From the NCBI GenBank assembly GCA_035532755.1, contig DATKQI010000178.1, positions 1-21,469 on the forward strand: 21,469 nt of DNA. The letters are read 5' to 3'. Position numbers and translations under genes: made by a program. The notes beneath the pieces are model-generated. The model saw only the letters and a program-made list of their open reading frames with translations, was not told where the DNA came from and made no database searches. How positions within the stretch are numbered: position 1 is the stretch's first letter; each line of letters opens with the position of its first letter. Shown piece by piece: positions 1-7,473 of this stretch. Source of the DNA: DATKQI01 sp035532755. Its GTDB lineage: Bacteria; Pseudomonadota; Alphaproteobacteria; Acetobacterales; Acetobacteraceae.

Positions 1-627
1 CCGGTGCACAAGGCGACCATCATCCCGCGCGGCCGCGCGCTGGGCATGGTGATGAGCCTGCCGGAAGGCGATCGCTATTCCAAGAGCCGCTCCAAGCTGC
101 TGGCCGAACTGACCCTGGCGATGGGCGGCCGGGCGGCGGAGGAGATCATCTTCGGCGCCGACCATGTGTCCAACGGCGCGGCCGGGGACATCAAGATGGC
201 GACCGACCAGGCGCGGCGCATGGTCAGCGAATGGGGCATGAGCGACAAGCTCGGCATGATCGCCTATGGCGACAACGGGCAGGAGGTGTTCCTCGGCCAC
301 TCCGTCACCCAGCACAAGAACGTGTCGGAGGCGACGGCGCGCGAGATCGACAGCGAGATCAAGGGCATCATCGACCGCGCCTATGTCAAGGCGCACCAGA
401 TCCTGACCGAGAACATCGAGGAGCTGAACCGGCTGGCCAAGGGCTTGCTGGAATACGAAACGCTGTCGGGCGAGGAGATACGCACCGTGCTGCGCGGCGA
501 GCCGGTCATCCGCAAGGTGGTGGACGAACCGGCGCCCGAGAACCGCCGTGCCTCGGTGCCGCCGGCTGGCCGGCCAGCGGCACCGCCGGCCGGCCCCGGG
601 CTTGGGCCGGCCCCGCAGCCGGGCTGA
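1..627 (+). CDS. ftsH: ATP-dependent zinc metalloprotease FtsH, C-terminal part (5' truncated by window)
   Basis: C-terminal half of the M41 peptidase domain of FtsH, the membrane-anchored AAA+ protease that degrades misassembled membrane proteins and some short-lived regulators. The reading frame is open from base 1, so the membrane segments, AAA module and HEXXH site lie upstream, outside the window. Visible family features are HKATIIPRGRALG just after where the zinc site would be, the GGRAAEEIIFG helix, and GAAGDIKMATDQARRMV, whose Asp is the third zinc ligand in the family. EWGMSDKLG and the helical tail with LLEYETLSGEEI follow. The last ~30 residues are a Pro/Ala/Gly-rich, probably disordered tail, variable in this family. 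It heads a cluster with folP, glmM and thiD; ftsH-folP-glmM is also the order in Escherichia coli. Identification is very secure. Confidence 0.97.
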   Translation, partial: PVHKATIIPRGRALGMVMSLPEGDRYSKSRSKLLAELTLAMGGRAAEEIIFGADHVSNGAAGDIKMATDQARRMVSEWGMSDKLGMIAYGDNGQEVFLGHSVTQHKNVSEATAREIDSEIKGIIDRAYVKAHQILTENIEELNRLAKGLLEYETLSGEEIRTVLRGEPVIRKVVDEPAPENRRASVPPAGRPAAPPAGPGLGPAPQPG

Positions 628-629
628 AC

Positions 630-1511
630 TTGGCGCCGGCAGGCTGCGGCTGGGCCGGTCTGCCCGCAGACCGGCCGCTGGTGATGGGGGTGCTGAACCT
701 CACCCCGGACAGCTTCAGCGATGGCGGTCGCCATGCGGGCGCGGCGGGCATTGCCGCCGGTCTGGCCATGATGGCGGACGGCGCGGACATCATCGACATC
801 GGCGGGGAGAGCACGCGCCCGCGCGCCGCGCCGGTGCCGCCCGAAGTCGAACAGGATCGCATCCTGCCGGCGGTTCGTGCGCTCGCTGCAGCCGGGGCCG
901 TGATCTCCGTGGATACCCGCAACGCGTCCACCATGGCCGCGGCGCTGGACAGCGGCGCCTGGATCGTCAACGACATTTCGGGCCTCACGCACGACCCGGA
1001 CGCGGCGGCACTGGTGGCGGCCCGGGGCTGCCCGGTCGTGCTGATGCACATGCGCGGCGATCCGCAGACAATGGGGGAACTGGCCATCTACGACGATGTG
1101 GTGGCGGAGGTGCGCGCCGAGCTTGCCACGCTGCTCGCGGCGGCCCTGGCGGCGGGGATCGCGCCGGACCGGATCGCGCTCGATCCCGGCATCGGCTTCG
1201 CCAAGACCGGCGCGCAGAACGTGACGCTGCTGCGGGGGCTGGCGGAGCTGCGCACGCTGGGCTGTGAGATCGTCGCGGGCGTGTCGCGCAAGCGCTTCAT
1301 CGGGCAGCTTTCCGGCCAGCCGGACCCGGCCGCGCGCGGGCCCGGTTCGCTGGCCGCGGGTCTGTTTGCATTGGCCCATGGGGCAAGGGTGCTGCGCGTG
1401 CACGATGTGGCGGCGACGGTCCAGGCGGCGCGGGTCTGGCACGCCCTGGCCGGGGTGGTGCCGGCGGCAGGCTTGGCCGCGGGCGGCCAAGGGAGCTACA
1501 TGCCGGCATGA
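630..1511 (+). CDS. folP: Dihydropteroate synthase
   Basis: Condenses 6-hydroxymethyl-dihydropterin diphosphate with p-aminobenzoate to give dihydropteroate, the sulfonamide-sensitive step of folate synthesis (cytosolic TIM barrel). Motifs in order: MGVLNLTPDSFSDGG (residues ~19-33), DIGGESTRP, ISVDTRN, VNDISG, VVLMHMRG, LDPGIGFAKT and GVSRKRFIG, covering the pterin, pABA and phosphate sites. Length is about 293 residues, normal for the family. The start is uncertain. The frame has no ATG or GTG before 681/684, and starting there would remove the first beta strand. TTG at 630, two bases after the ftsH stop, gives the usual N-terminus and implies translational coupling; CTG at 624 is another possibility. 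The stop overlaps the glmM start (ATGA). Function is secure; only the start is in doubt. Confidence 0.94.
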   Translation: MAPAGCGWAGLPADRPLVMGVLNLTPDSFSDGGRHAGAAGIAAGLAMMADGADIIDIGGESTRPRAAPVPPEVEQDRILPAVRALAAAGAVISVDTRNASTMAAALDSGAWIVNDISGLTHDPDAAALVAARGCPVVLMHMRGDPQTMGELAIYDDVVAEVRAELATLLAAALAAGIAPDRIALDPGIGFAKTGAQNVTLLRGLAELRTLGCEIVAGVSRKRFIGQLSGQPDPAARGPGSLAAGLFALAHGARVLRVHDVAATVQAARVWHALAGVVPAAGLAAGGQGSYMPA

Positions 1512-2902
1512 ACGAGATTTCGACCGGCGCCGCCATGGCGTCCACCCGCCGCCTGTTCGGCACCGACGGCATCCGCGGCACCGCGAACACGGACCCGATG
1601 ACGGCCGAAACGGCCCTGCGGCTCGGCCAGGCGGCGGGGCTGATGTTCACCCGCGGCAGCCATCGCCACCGGGTGATCATCGGCAAGGACACACGGCTGT
1701 CGGGCTACATGATCGAACCGGCGCTGACTGCGGGCTTCACCGGCGCGGGGATGGACGTGACCTTGGCCGGGCCGCTGCCTACGCCTGCCATCGCCATGCT
1801 CACCCGCAGCCTGCGGGCCGATCTGGGGGTGATGATCTCGGCCTCCCACAACCCGTTCGAGGACAACGGCATCAAGCTGTTCGGCCCGGACGGATTCAAG
1901 CTGTCGGACGAGACGGAGGCCGCGATCGAGGCGCTGATGCGGTCCGACATTTCTTCCCGTCTCGCCAAACCCACCGCCCTTGGCCGGGCCTCCCGCCTGA
2001 ACGACGCGGCCGGGCGCTATATCGAGGGGGCGAAGGCCACTTTTCCGCGCGGGTTGCGGCTGGACGGGCTGAAGATCGTCGTGGATTGCGCCCATGGCGC
2101 GGCCTATCGCGTGGCCCCCACCGTGCTGTGGGAACTGGGTGCGAACGTGGTGCCGGTGGGGGTGGCGCCGGATGGCTTCAACATCAACCGCGGCTGCGGC
2201 TCCACGGTGCCGGAACATCTGTGTGCGCAGGTGGTGGAACATGCCGCCGACCTCGGCATCGCGCTGGATGGCGACGCGGATCGGCTGATCCTGGTCGATG
2301 AGCATGGCGAGCTGGTCGATGGCGACCAGATCCTGGCGCTCATCGCCCGCTCCTGGACGCAGACCGAACGGCTGACCGGCGGCGGCGTGGTCGCCACGGT
2401 GATGTCCAACCTTGGCTTGCAGCGTTTCGCGGAGGGGCTGGGGCTCGATTTCCACCGCAGCCGGGTCGGCGATCGCTACGTGGCGGAGCGGATGCGCGCA
2501 CTCGGCATCAATGTCGGCGGCGAACAATCGGGCCACGTGATCCTGTCGGATTTTGCCACCACCGGGGACGGGCTGGTGGCGGCTTTGCAGGTGCTGGCGG
2601 TGATCGTGCGGCTTGCCCGGCCGGCGAGCGAGGTGTGCCGCGTGTTCCGCCCGCTGCCGCAAATGCTGCGCAGCGTGCGGTTCACCGGCGCCTCGCCGCT
2701 CGCCCATGCCGGCGTGAAGGCGGCGATCGGCGCGGCGGAGGCCACGCTCGCCGCCACCGGCCGGCTGCTGATCCGCGAAAGCGGCACCGAACCGGTGGTG
2801 CGGGTGATGGCGGAAGCGGAGGACGAGGCGCTGGTCGCGCGGATCGTCCATGATCTGTGCGAGACGATCGCCGGAGTGGCGCAGGCCCGGGCGGGCGATT
2901 GA
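1508..2902 (+). CDS. glmM: Phosphoglucosamine mutase
   Basis: Interconverts glucosamine-6-phosphate and glucosamine-1-phosphate, the second step towards UDP-GlcNAc for peptidoglycan and lipopolysaccharide. The 464 residues have every signature of the alpha-D-phosphohexomutase family: FGTDGIRG (17-24), the phosphoserine loop ISASHNP with S113 as the expected phospho-acceptor, the metal loop DGDADR (254-259), the sugar-binding loop GEQSGH (338-343) and the phosphate-binding loop RESGTEPVVRVM (423-434). The ATG at 1508 overlaps the folP stop by 4 bp, indicating coupling. A second in-frame ATG at codon 10 (MASTRRLFGTDG) would give an N-terminus nearer the family norm and is a plausible alternative. 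The stop overlaps the thiD start by one base. The partner enzymes GlmU and GlmS are encoded at the far end of the window. Confidence 0.97.
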   Translation: MNEISTGAAMASTRRLFGTDGIRGTANTDPMTAETALRLGQAAGLMFTRGSHRHRVIIGKDTRLSGYMIEPALTAGFTGAGMDVTLAGPLPTPAIAMLTRSLRADLGVMISASHNPFEDNGIKLFGPDGFKLSDETEAAIEALMRSDISSRLAKPTALGRASRLNDAAGRYIEGAKATFPRGLRLDGLKIVVDCAHGAAYRVAPTVLWELGANVVPVGVAPDGFNINRGCGSTVPEHLCAQVVEHAADLGIALDGDADRLILVDEHGELVDGDQILALIARSWTQTERLTGGGVVATVMSNLGLQRFAEGLGLDFHRSRVGDRYVAERMRALGINVGGEQSGHVILSDFATTGDGLVAALQVLAVIVRLARPASEVCRVFRPLPQMLRSVRFTGASPLAHAGVKAAIGAAEATLAATGRLLIRESGTEPVVRVMAEAEDEALVARIVHDLCETIAGVAQARAGD

Positions 2903-3726
2903 TGCACGGCCGCGTGCTGGTGGTCGCTGGTTCCGATTCCGGCGGCGGGGCGGGCATCCAGGCCGACATCAAGACCATCGCCGCGCTCGATGCCTATGCG
3001 ATGACCGCGCTCACCGCGCTCACGGCTCAGGATACTCATGGCGTGCAGGCGGTGCATCCGGTGCCCGCGGATTTCGTGCGCCGGCAGATGGAATTGGCGC
3101 TGGCCGATATCGGCGCGGATGCGGTGAAGACCGGCATGCTGGTCGATGCCCCGATGATCGCTGCCGTGGCCGCGGTGCTGGCGGCGCGCGCGCCCGACAT
3201 TCCCCTGGTGATCGATCCGGTGATGGTCGCGAAAGGCGGGGCGTCTCTGCTGGCGGCGGACGGCATCGCCGAGCTGAAGCGCAGCCTGCTGCCGCTGGCC
3301 GCGGTGCTCACGCCGAACGTCCCGGAGGCCGAGGTGCTGGCCGGCCTGCGCATCGCCGACCGGAACGGAATGATCGAAGCTGCACGGGTGTTGCGCACTC
3401 TGGGCGTTCCGGCGGTGCTGCTGAAGGGTGGCCACCTGCCGGGCGAAACGGTCATGGACGTCCTGGCAACCGAAAACGGTGTCGAGACATTCGAATCCCC
3501 CCGCGTCGTCACGCGCCATACCCATGGCACCGGCTGCACCCTGGCCAGTGCGGTGGCGGCGGGGCTGGCGCAGCGGCTGACGTTGCGGGATGCGGTGCGG
3601 CGGGCCCATGCCTTCGTTGCCGCGGCGATCGCATCAGCCCCGGAGCTGGGTGGCGGCCATGGCCCGCTGAACCACGGAATCACGCTGGACCCTGATCGCA
3701 TCGCCGCGCTGCTGGGGCCGCGTTGA
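2902..3726 (+). CDS. thiD: Hydroxymethylpyrimidine/phosphomethylpyrimidine kinase
   Basis: Phosphorylates 4-amino-5-hydroxymethyl-2-methylpyrimidine and its monophosphate to the diphosphate used by thiamine phosphate synthase. It has a ribokinase-like fold of 274 residues. Motifs: AGSDSGGGAGIQADIKT (9-25) with the substrate-binding Gly/Asp loop, ALTAQDTHGV, KTGML (76-80), DPVMVAKGG (105-113), LTPN (136-139), LLKGGH, and the anion-hole motif HGTGCTLAS (208-216) with a Cys in the catalytic loop. The ATG at 2902 shares one base with the glmM stop (TGATG). An in-frame ATG 45 bp upstream lies inside glmM and would add a non-conserved extension, so 2902 is preferred. This appears to be the last gene of the ftsH cluster. 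Confidence 0.96.
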   Translation: MHGRVLVVAGSDSGGGAGIQADIKTIAALDAYAMTALTALTAQDTHGVQAVHPVPADFVRRQMELALADIGADAVKTGMLVDAPMIAAVAAVLAARAPDIPLVIDPVMVAKGGASLLAADGIAELKRSLLPLAAVLTPNVPEAEVLAGLRIADRNGMIEAARVLRTLGVPAVLLKGGHLPGETVMDVLATENGVETFESPRVVTRHTHGTGCTLASAVAAGLAQRLTLRDAVRRAHAFVAAAIASAPELGGGHGPLNHGITLDPDRIAALLGPR

Positions 3727-3800
3727 TGGGCGCTTAACGTTGCACCCTGTTCGCTCCATCATGCCGCCCTACCGGCCAGGTGCTGTCCGGGCTGCACGAG

Positions 3801-3821
3801 GGCCTGCCCTGGAGGCAGGCC
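3801..3821 (+). repeat. Perfect inverted repeat directly upstream of the sulfotransferase gene
   Basis: GGCCTGCC and GGCAGGCC (8-bp arms, 5-nt loop CTGGA) form a GC-only hairpin ending 10 bases before the ATG at 3832. The G-rich Shine-Dalgarno stretch follows immediately. There is no U-tract, so it is not a classic terminator for thiD. It could be a leader structure affecting ribosome access or a protein-binding site. The arms are seen; any function is inference. Confidence 0.5.
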
Positions 3822-3831
3822 GGGGGGAGCG

Positions 3832-5652
3832 ATGAGCGGACAGGGTCTGTGCGACTGTGGCAGCGGGTTGCGCGCGGTCCGCTGCTGCCGGTTCGATCTG
3901 TCCACCGCGGGGCCGCTGCCGGCCGCGGCGGCGCGGCATCTGCAGCCCCTGGCGCAGCGTGCCGCCGAGGCCGTGGAGCGCGGCGCGAACGCGGAGGCCG
4001 AGCCGCTCTGCCTCGATGTACTGGAACTCGCCCCCACCCATGTCGGTGCGCTGGCAACGCTGTATCGCATCCGCCGCGCCCAGGGTGCGGCGCGCGCAGT
4101 CGAGGCGCTGCTGCGCCGGATCGTCGCGATCGACCCCAACGATTTCACCGCGACCAACGAGCTGACACTGCTGCTGTTCCACCAGGGCAAGCTGCCCGAA
4201 GCCGAGATCCACGCCCGCAACGCCGTGCGCATCCGCCCCGCCGAGCCGCAGGCGCACAACCTCATGGGCATCGTGCTGACCGAGCAGAACCGCCCGCAGT
4301 TCGGCGAATACCACTACCGCCGTGTGCTGGAACTGTCCGGCCGGCGAGACCCGATCCTGCTCGCCAACCTCGCCTGGAACCTGAAGAACCAGGGAAGGAT
4401 GGCGGAGGCGCGCGTGCTGTACGAGGAATCGGCCGCCGCCGCGCCGGATGTGCTGCAAACCCTGCTCGGCTGGGCGCAGACGGAGGAAGCCGACCGCAAC
4501 TTCCCGGCCGCCGCCGACCTGCTGGAGCGTGCGGCCCGTGTCGCGCCCGCAAACCCCAGCGTACAGCTCACCAGGGCGGTCGTGCAGGGGCGCATGGAGC
4601 GGTACGACGCGGCACTCGCCACGCTGGAGGCAATGGCGGGCGCCGATGGCGTGGCGCTCGGCCCTGGCGAACTGCTGGAGAAAGGCCGGCTGCTCGACCG
4701 CATGGGGCGCCACGGCGAGGCCTTCGCCCTGTTCACCCAAGGCAAGCAGCGCCTGCGGGAGCTGACCGGCCAGGCCTATGCCGCACCGCAGGCGGATGCG
4801 CTGGCGGCACGGCTGAAAGGCTTCTTCACCGGCGGGCGCATGCGCCTGATGCCGCGCGCGAACCTCGCGGAAGGGCCGCAGCCGGTATTCATCCTCGGCT
4901 TCCCGCGCTCCGGCACCACCATGGTGGAACAGACGCTCTCCGCCCACCCCGCCATCGCCGCCGGCGACGAACTGCCCTTCATCAACGACATCACCGGCCT
5001 GATGCCCCGCATGCTGGCCAGCCCGCTGACCTACCCCGACGCGCTCGCCGACCTGTGGCTCGCCGACCAGCGCGACGGGCTCGACAACCTGCGCGACTAC
5101 TACCTGCAACGCACCCGCCAGAGCGGCATCCTGGCGCCGGAGGTGGCATGGTTCACCGACAAGATGCCGTTGAACGAGACGCATCTGGGGCTGATCTCCC
5201 TGCTGTTCCCCGCCGCGCCGATGATCCATGTGTTGCGCCACCCGCTCGATGTGGTGCTGTCGGTGTTCTCCAACCTGCTGACGCACGGCTTCCACTGCGC
5301 CTACGCGCTGGAGACGATCGCCCGGCACTACGTGCTGGTGATGGAACTGGTGGAGCACTACCGGGCCGAGCTGACCCTGCGCTACCTGCCGATCCGCTAC
5401 GAGGACATCGTGGCCGACCAGGCCGGCAGCGTGCGCCGGATGCTGGATTTCATCGGCGCCCCGTTCGACGAAAACTGCCTGAATTTCCATGAAAACCGCC
5501 GCTACGCACGCACGGCAAGCTACGCGCAGGTGGCGGAAAGGCTCTACGACCGGTCCCGCTACCGCTACCGCGCGTATCTGGAGCAGCTCGCACCCGTCAT
5601 CCCGATCCTGGAACCGGTCATCGACCGGCTCGGCTACCGGATCGATCGATAG
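3832..5652 (+). CDS. TPR-repeat sulfotransferase with N-terminal SEC-C-like cysteine motif
   Basis: A 606-residue three-part protein. Residues 7-19 read CDCGSGLRAVRCC, matching the C-x-C-x8-C-C pattern of the SEC-C zinc motif. Residues ~40-320 are degenerate TPR-like helical repeats, seen in stretches such as EAEIHARNAVRIRPAEPQAHN and AEARVLYEESAAAAPD. Residues ~350-600 are a PAPS-dependent sulfotransferase domain, with the 5'-phosphosulfate loop FILGFPRSGTTMVEQ (353-367), SAHP (370-373) and the 3'-phosphate motif HVLRHPLDVVLSVFSN (466-481). No signal peptide or membrane segment is evident. The start ATG follows a GGGGGAG ribosome site. TPR-sulfotransferases are common in Alphaproteobacteria and usually have unknown acceptors; the substrate (glycan, lipid or protein) cannot be read from sequence. 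The gene lies ~105 bp after thiD and appears to be its own unit. Confidence 0.9.
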   Translation: MSGQGLCDCGSGLRAVRCCRFDLSTAGPLPAAAARHLQPLAQRAAEAVERGANAEAEPLCLDVLELAPTHVGALATLYRIRRAQGAARAVEALLRRIVAIDPNDFTATNELTLLLFHQGKLPEAEIHARNAVRIRPAEPQAHNLMGIVLTEQNRPQFGEYHYRRVLELSGRRDPILLANLAWNLKNQGRMAEARVLYEESAAAAPDVLQTLLGWAQTEEADRNFPAAADLLERAARVAPANPSVQLTRAVVQGRMERYDAALATLEAMAGADGVALGPGELLEKGRLLDRMGRHGEAFALFTQGKQRLRELTGQAYAAPQADALAARLKGFFTGGRMRLMPRANLAEGPQPVFILGFPRSGTTMVEQTLSAHPAIAAGDELPFINDITGLMPRMLASPLTYPDALADLWLADQRDGLDNLRDYYLQRTRQSGILAPEVAWFTDKMPLNETHLGLISLLFPAAPMIHVLRHPLDVVLSVFSNLLTHGFHCAYALETIARHYVLVMELVEHYRAELTLRYLPIRYEDIVADQAGSVRRMLDFIGAPFDENCLNFHENRRYARTASYAQVAERLYDRSRYRYRAYLEQLAPVIPILEPVIDRLGYRIDR

Positions 5653-5694
5653 CCCTTCTTTCCCGGCAGGCGTCGATCGGTCACACTGTGCGCG

Positions 5695-7473
5695 ATGCCC
5701 ATGGCGCCTTCGCTGCAAATATTTCTCGACTGGTTCGTGCCCCCGTCGTTGCGCACGAACGCGGACATGCTCCGCAGGGCACGGATATTCGTTTTCGCCA
5801 ATCTGTTCGGCCCGCCGCTGGGCTATTGCCTCGCCGCCTATCTCTACGTCATCGATCCCGCGCCGGGCGGCTATTTCTGGATCATCGCCGGATCGTTGAC
5901 GGCATTCTTCGCGTTTCCCTTCCTGCTCCGATACACCGGCCGGCTGGCCTTGCTGTCGTACATCAAGATCCAGAACCTGATCTTCGTGATCCTGTTCGGA
6001 TCTTACGAATACGGCGGCGTCAGCTCTCCATTTCTCTGCTGGTTGCTCACGGTCCCGCTGGTGGCGCTGTTCTACTTCGGCCCGCATCCGCGGCTGCGGG
6101 CCGGCATCTTCGCCCTGCTGGCATTCTACCTGGCTGCGTTTTTCGGCATCTATGCCTCCGGGCATTCCTTCCCCCGGCATGTCCCGCTGTCCGCGCTGGC
6201 CGATGTCGGCATTCTTTCGGTGTTCTGCGCCATCGTCTTCGTCGCGATCATTTCACGATTCTACGCCGCGGAGATCGCCTCCACCGCCGAACTCAGGAAC
6301 GCCCGCGCCCGCGCCGAACGCGAAAAGGACCATGCGGTGGCGGCCAGCCGGGCGAAATCCGCCTTTCTCGCGAACATGAGCCACGAACTGCGCACGCCGC
6401 TCAACTCCGTGCTTGGATTCGCCCAGCTTCTCGAGATCGGCGCGAAGGATGCGCCTCGTACCGAGCAGGCCGGCTACATCGGCCAGATCCAGGCCGCCGC
6501 CGCCCATCTGCTCTCGCTCATCAACGATGTGCTGGAACTCACCCGGATCGAAAGCGGGACGCTGCGCCTGCTGATCGACCAGGTCCGGCTCCGCCCCGTT
6601 CTGGAAGAGGTATCCGCAGCACTTCGGCCGGCCGCGGAGGCGGCCGGGGTCACGCTGGCTGTGGACCGTGGCGGCGGGGATCTGGCCGCCTTCGCGGACC
6701 GGACCCGGCTGATCCAGGTGGCGATGAATCTCGGCTCCAACGCGATCAAGTACAATCGTATGGGCGGCAGCGCCCTGCTGCGGGCGCAGCCTGGGCGGCC
6801 GGGGACCGTCTGCGTGGCGGTGATTGATACAGGACCAGGCATCCCGCCGGAGCGGCAGGCCGATCTGTTCCAGCCGTTCAATCGCCTGGGGGCCGAAAAC
6901 GGGCCTGTGGAGGGCACCGGCATCGGCCTCGCCATCGCACAACGCCTCGTCCGGATGATGAACGGAGCCATCACCTTGCACAGCGTGCCCGGTGCCGGCA
7001 GCACCTTCGTCGTGGAACTTCCGGCAGCCCCTCTGCCGCCCGCGTCCGAAGGCGGGCCGGAGGATGTCGCCACGGCGCTGCTGCCGCTTTCCTCCCGGGC
7101 CTGCACGCTGCTCTATATCGAAGACGACATCTCGAACGTCGAACTCATGCGCGGTGTCGTCCGCCTGCTCCCGAGCGCGAGCCTGCTGGTCGCGATCGAC
7201 GCGCGATCCGGCCTCCATCTCGCCGGGAAGCATCGGCCGGACATCGTCGTCCTCGATATCGACCTGCCGGACATGGATGGCTTCGATGTGCTGCGCGCGC
7301 TGCGCAACGATGCGCGCACCGCGGACATCCCGGTCATCGCGCTCACCGCGGCCGCCATGCCGAGCGAGGTGGAGCGCGGCATGGCGGCGGGCTTCACCGA
7401 CTATCTGACGAAGCCGATCGGCATCGCGCGATTCCTCACCGAGATCGACACGGTCCTCAGGTCACGGGCATAG
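5695..7473 (+). CDS. Membrane-bound hybrid sensor histidine kinase with C-terminal receiver domain
   Basis: A 592-residue hybrid kinase. The N-terminal ~190 residues hold about six hydrophobic segments (roughly 30-52, 61-80, 84-104, 111-128, 135-153, 165-187) with short loops, forming an integral-membrane sensor of unrecognised type. A short charged helix (196-215) leads into the HisKA domain, with SHELRTPLN and the phospho-acceptor H230. The HATPase domain shows NLGSNAIKYN (345-354), DTGPGIP (378-384) and GTGIGLAIAQ (407-416). The receiver domain (~470-590) has EDD (476-478), phospho-acceptor D521 in LDIDLPDMDG, and K573 in LTKP. No separate output domain or adjacent response regulator gene is present, so the downstream target is unknown. 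The ribosome site is weak. The 3' end overlaps the convergent M16 gene by 12 bp. Confidence 0.92.
   Translation: MPMAPSLQIFLDWFVPPSLRTNADMLRRARIFVFANLFGPPLGYCLAAYLYVIDPAPGGYFWIIAGSLTAFFAFPFLLRYTGRLALLSYIKIQNLIFVILFGSYEYGGVSSPFLCWLLTVPLVALFYFGPHPRLRAGIFALLAFYLAAFFGIYASGHSFPRHVPLSALADVGILSVFCAIVFVAIISRFYAAEIASTAELRNARARAEREKDHAVAASRAKSAFLANMSHELRTPLNSVLGFAQLLEIGAKDAPRTEQAGYIGQIQAAAAHLLSLINDVLELTRIESGTLRLLIDQVRLRPVLEEVSAALRPAAEAAGVTLAVDRGGGDLAAFADRTRLIQVAMNLGSNAIKYNRMGGSALLRAQPGRPGTVCVAVIDTGPGIPPERQADLFQPFNRLGAENGPVEGTGIGLAIAQRLVRMMNGAITLHSVPGAGSTFVVELPAAPLPPASEGGPEDVATALLPLSSRACTLLYIEDDISNVELMRGVVRLLPSASLLVAIDARSGLHLAGKHRPDIVVLDIDLPDMDGFDVLRALRNDARTADIPVIALTAAAMPSEVERGMAAGFTDYLTKPIGIARFLTEIDTVLRSRA

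Noticed and set aside
1496..2851. A 451-codon minus-strand frame opposite glmM
   Set aside because: Shadow of glmM with typical antisense composition; no family motif.
3769..6180. An 803-codon open frame on the minus strand across the sulfotransferase and sensor genes
   Set aside because: It is antisense to two genes with clear domains, its translation is His/Arg/Gln/Gly-rich without motifs, and such frames are expected in DNA with this GC3 bias.
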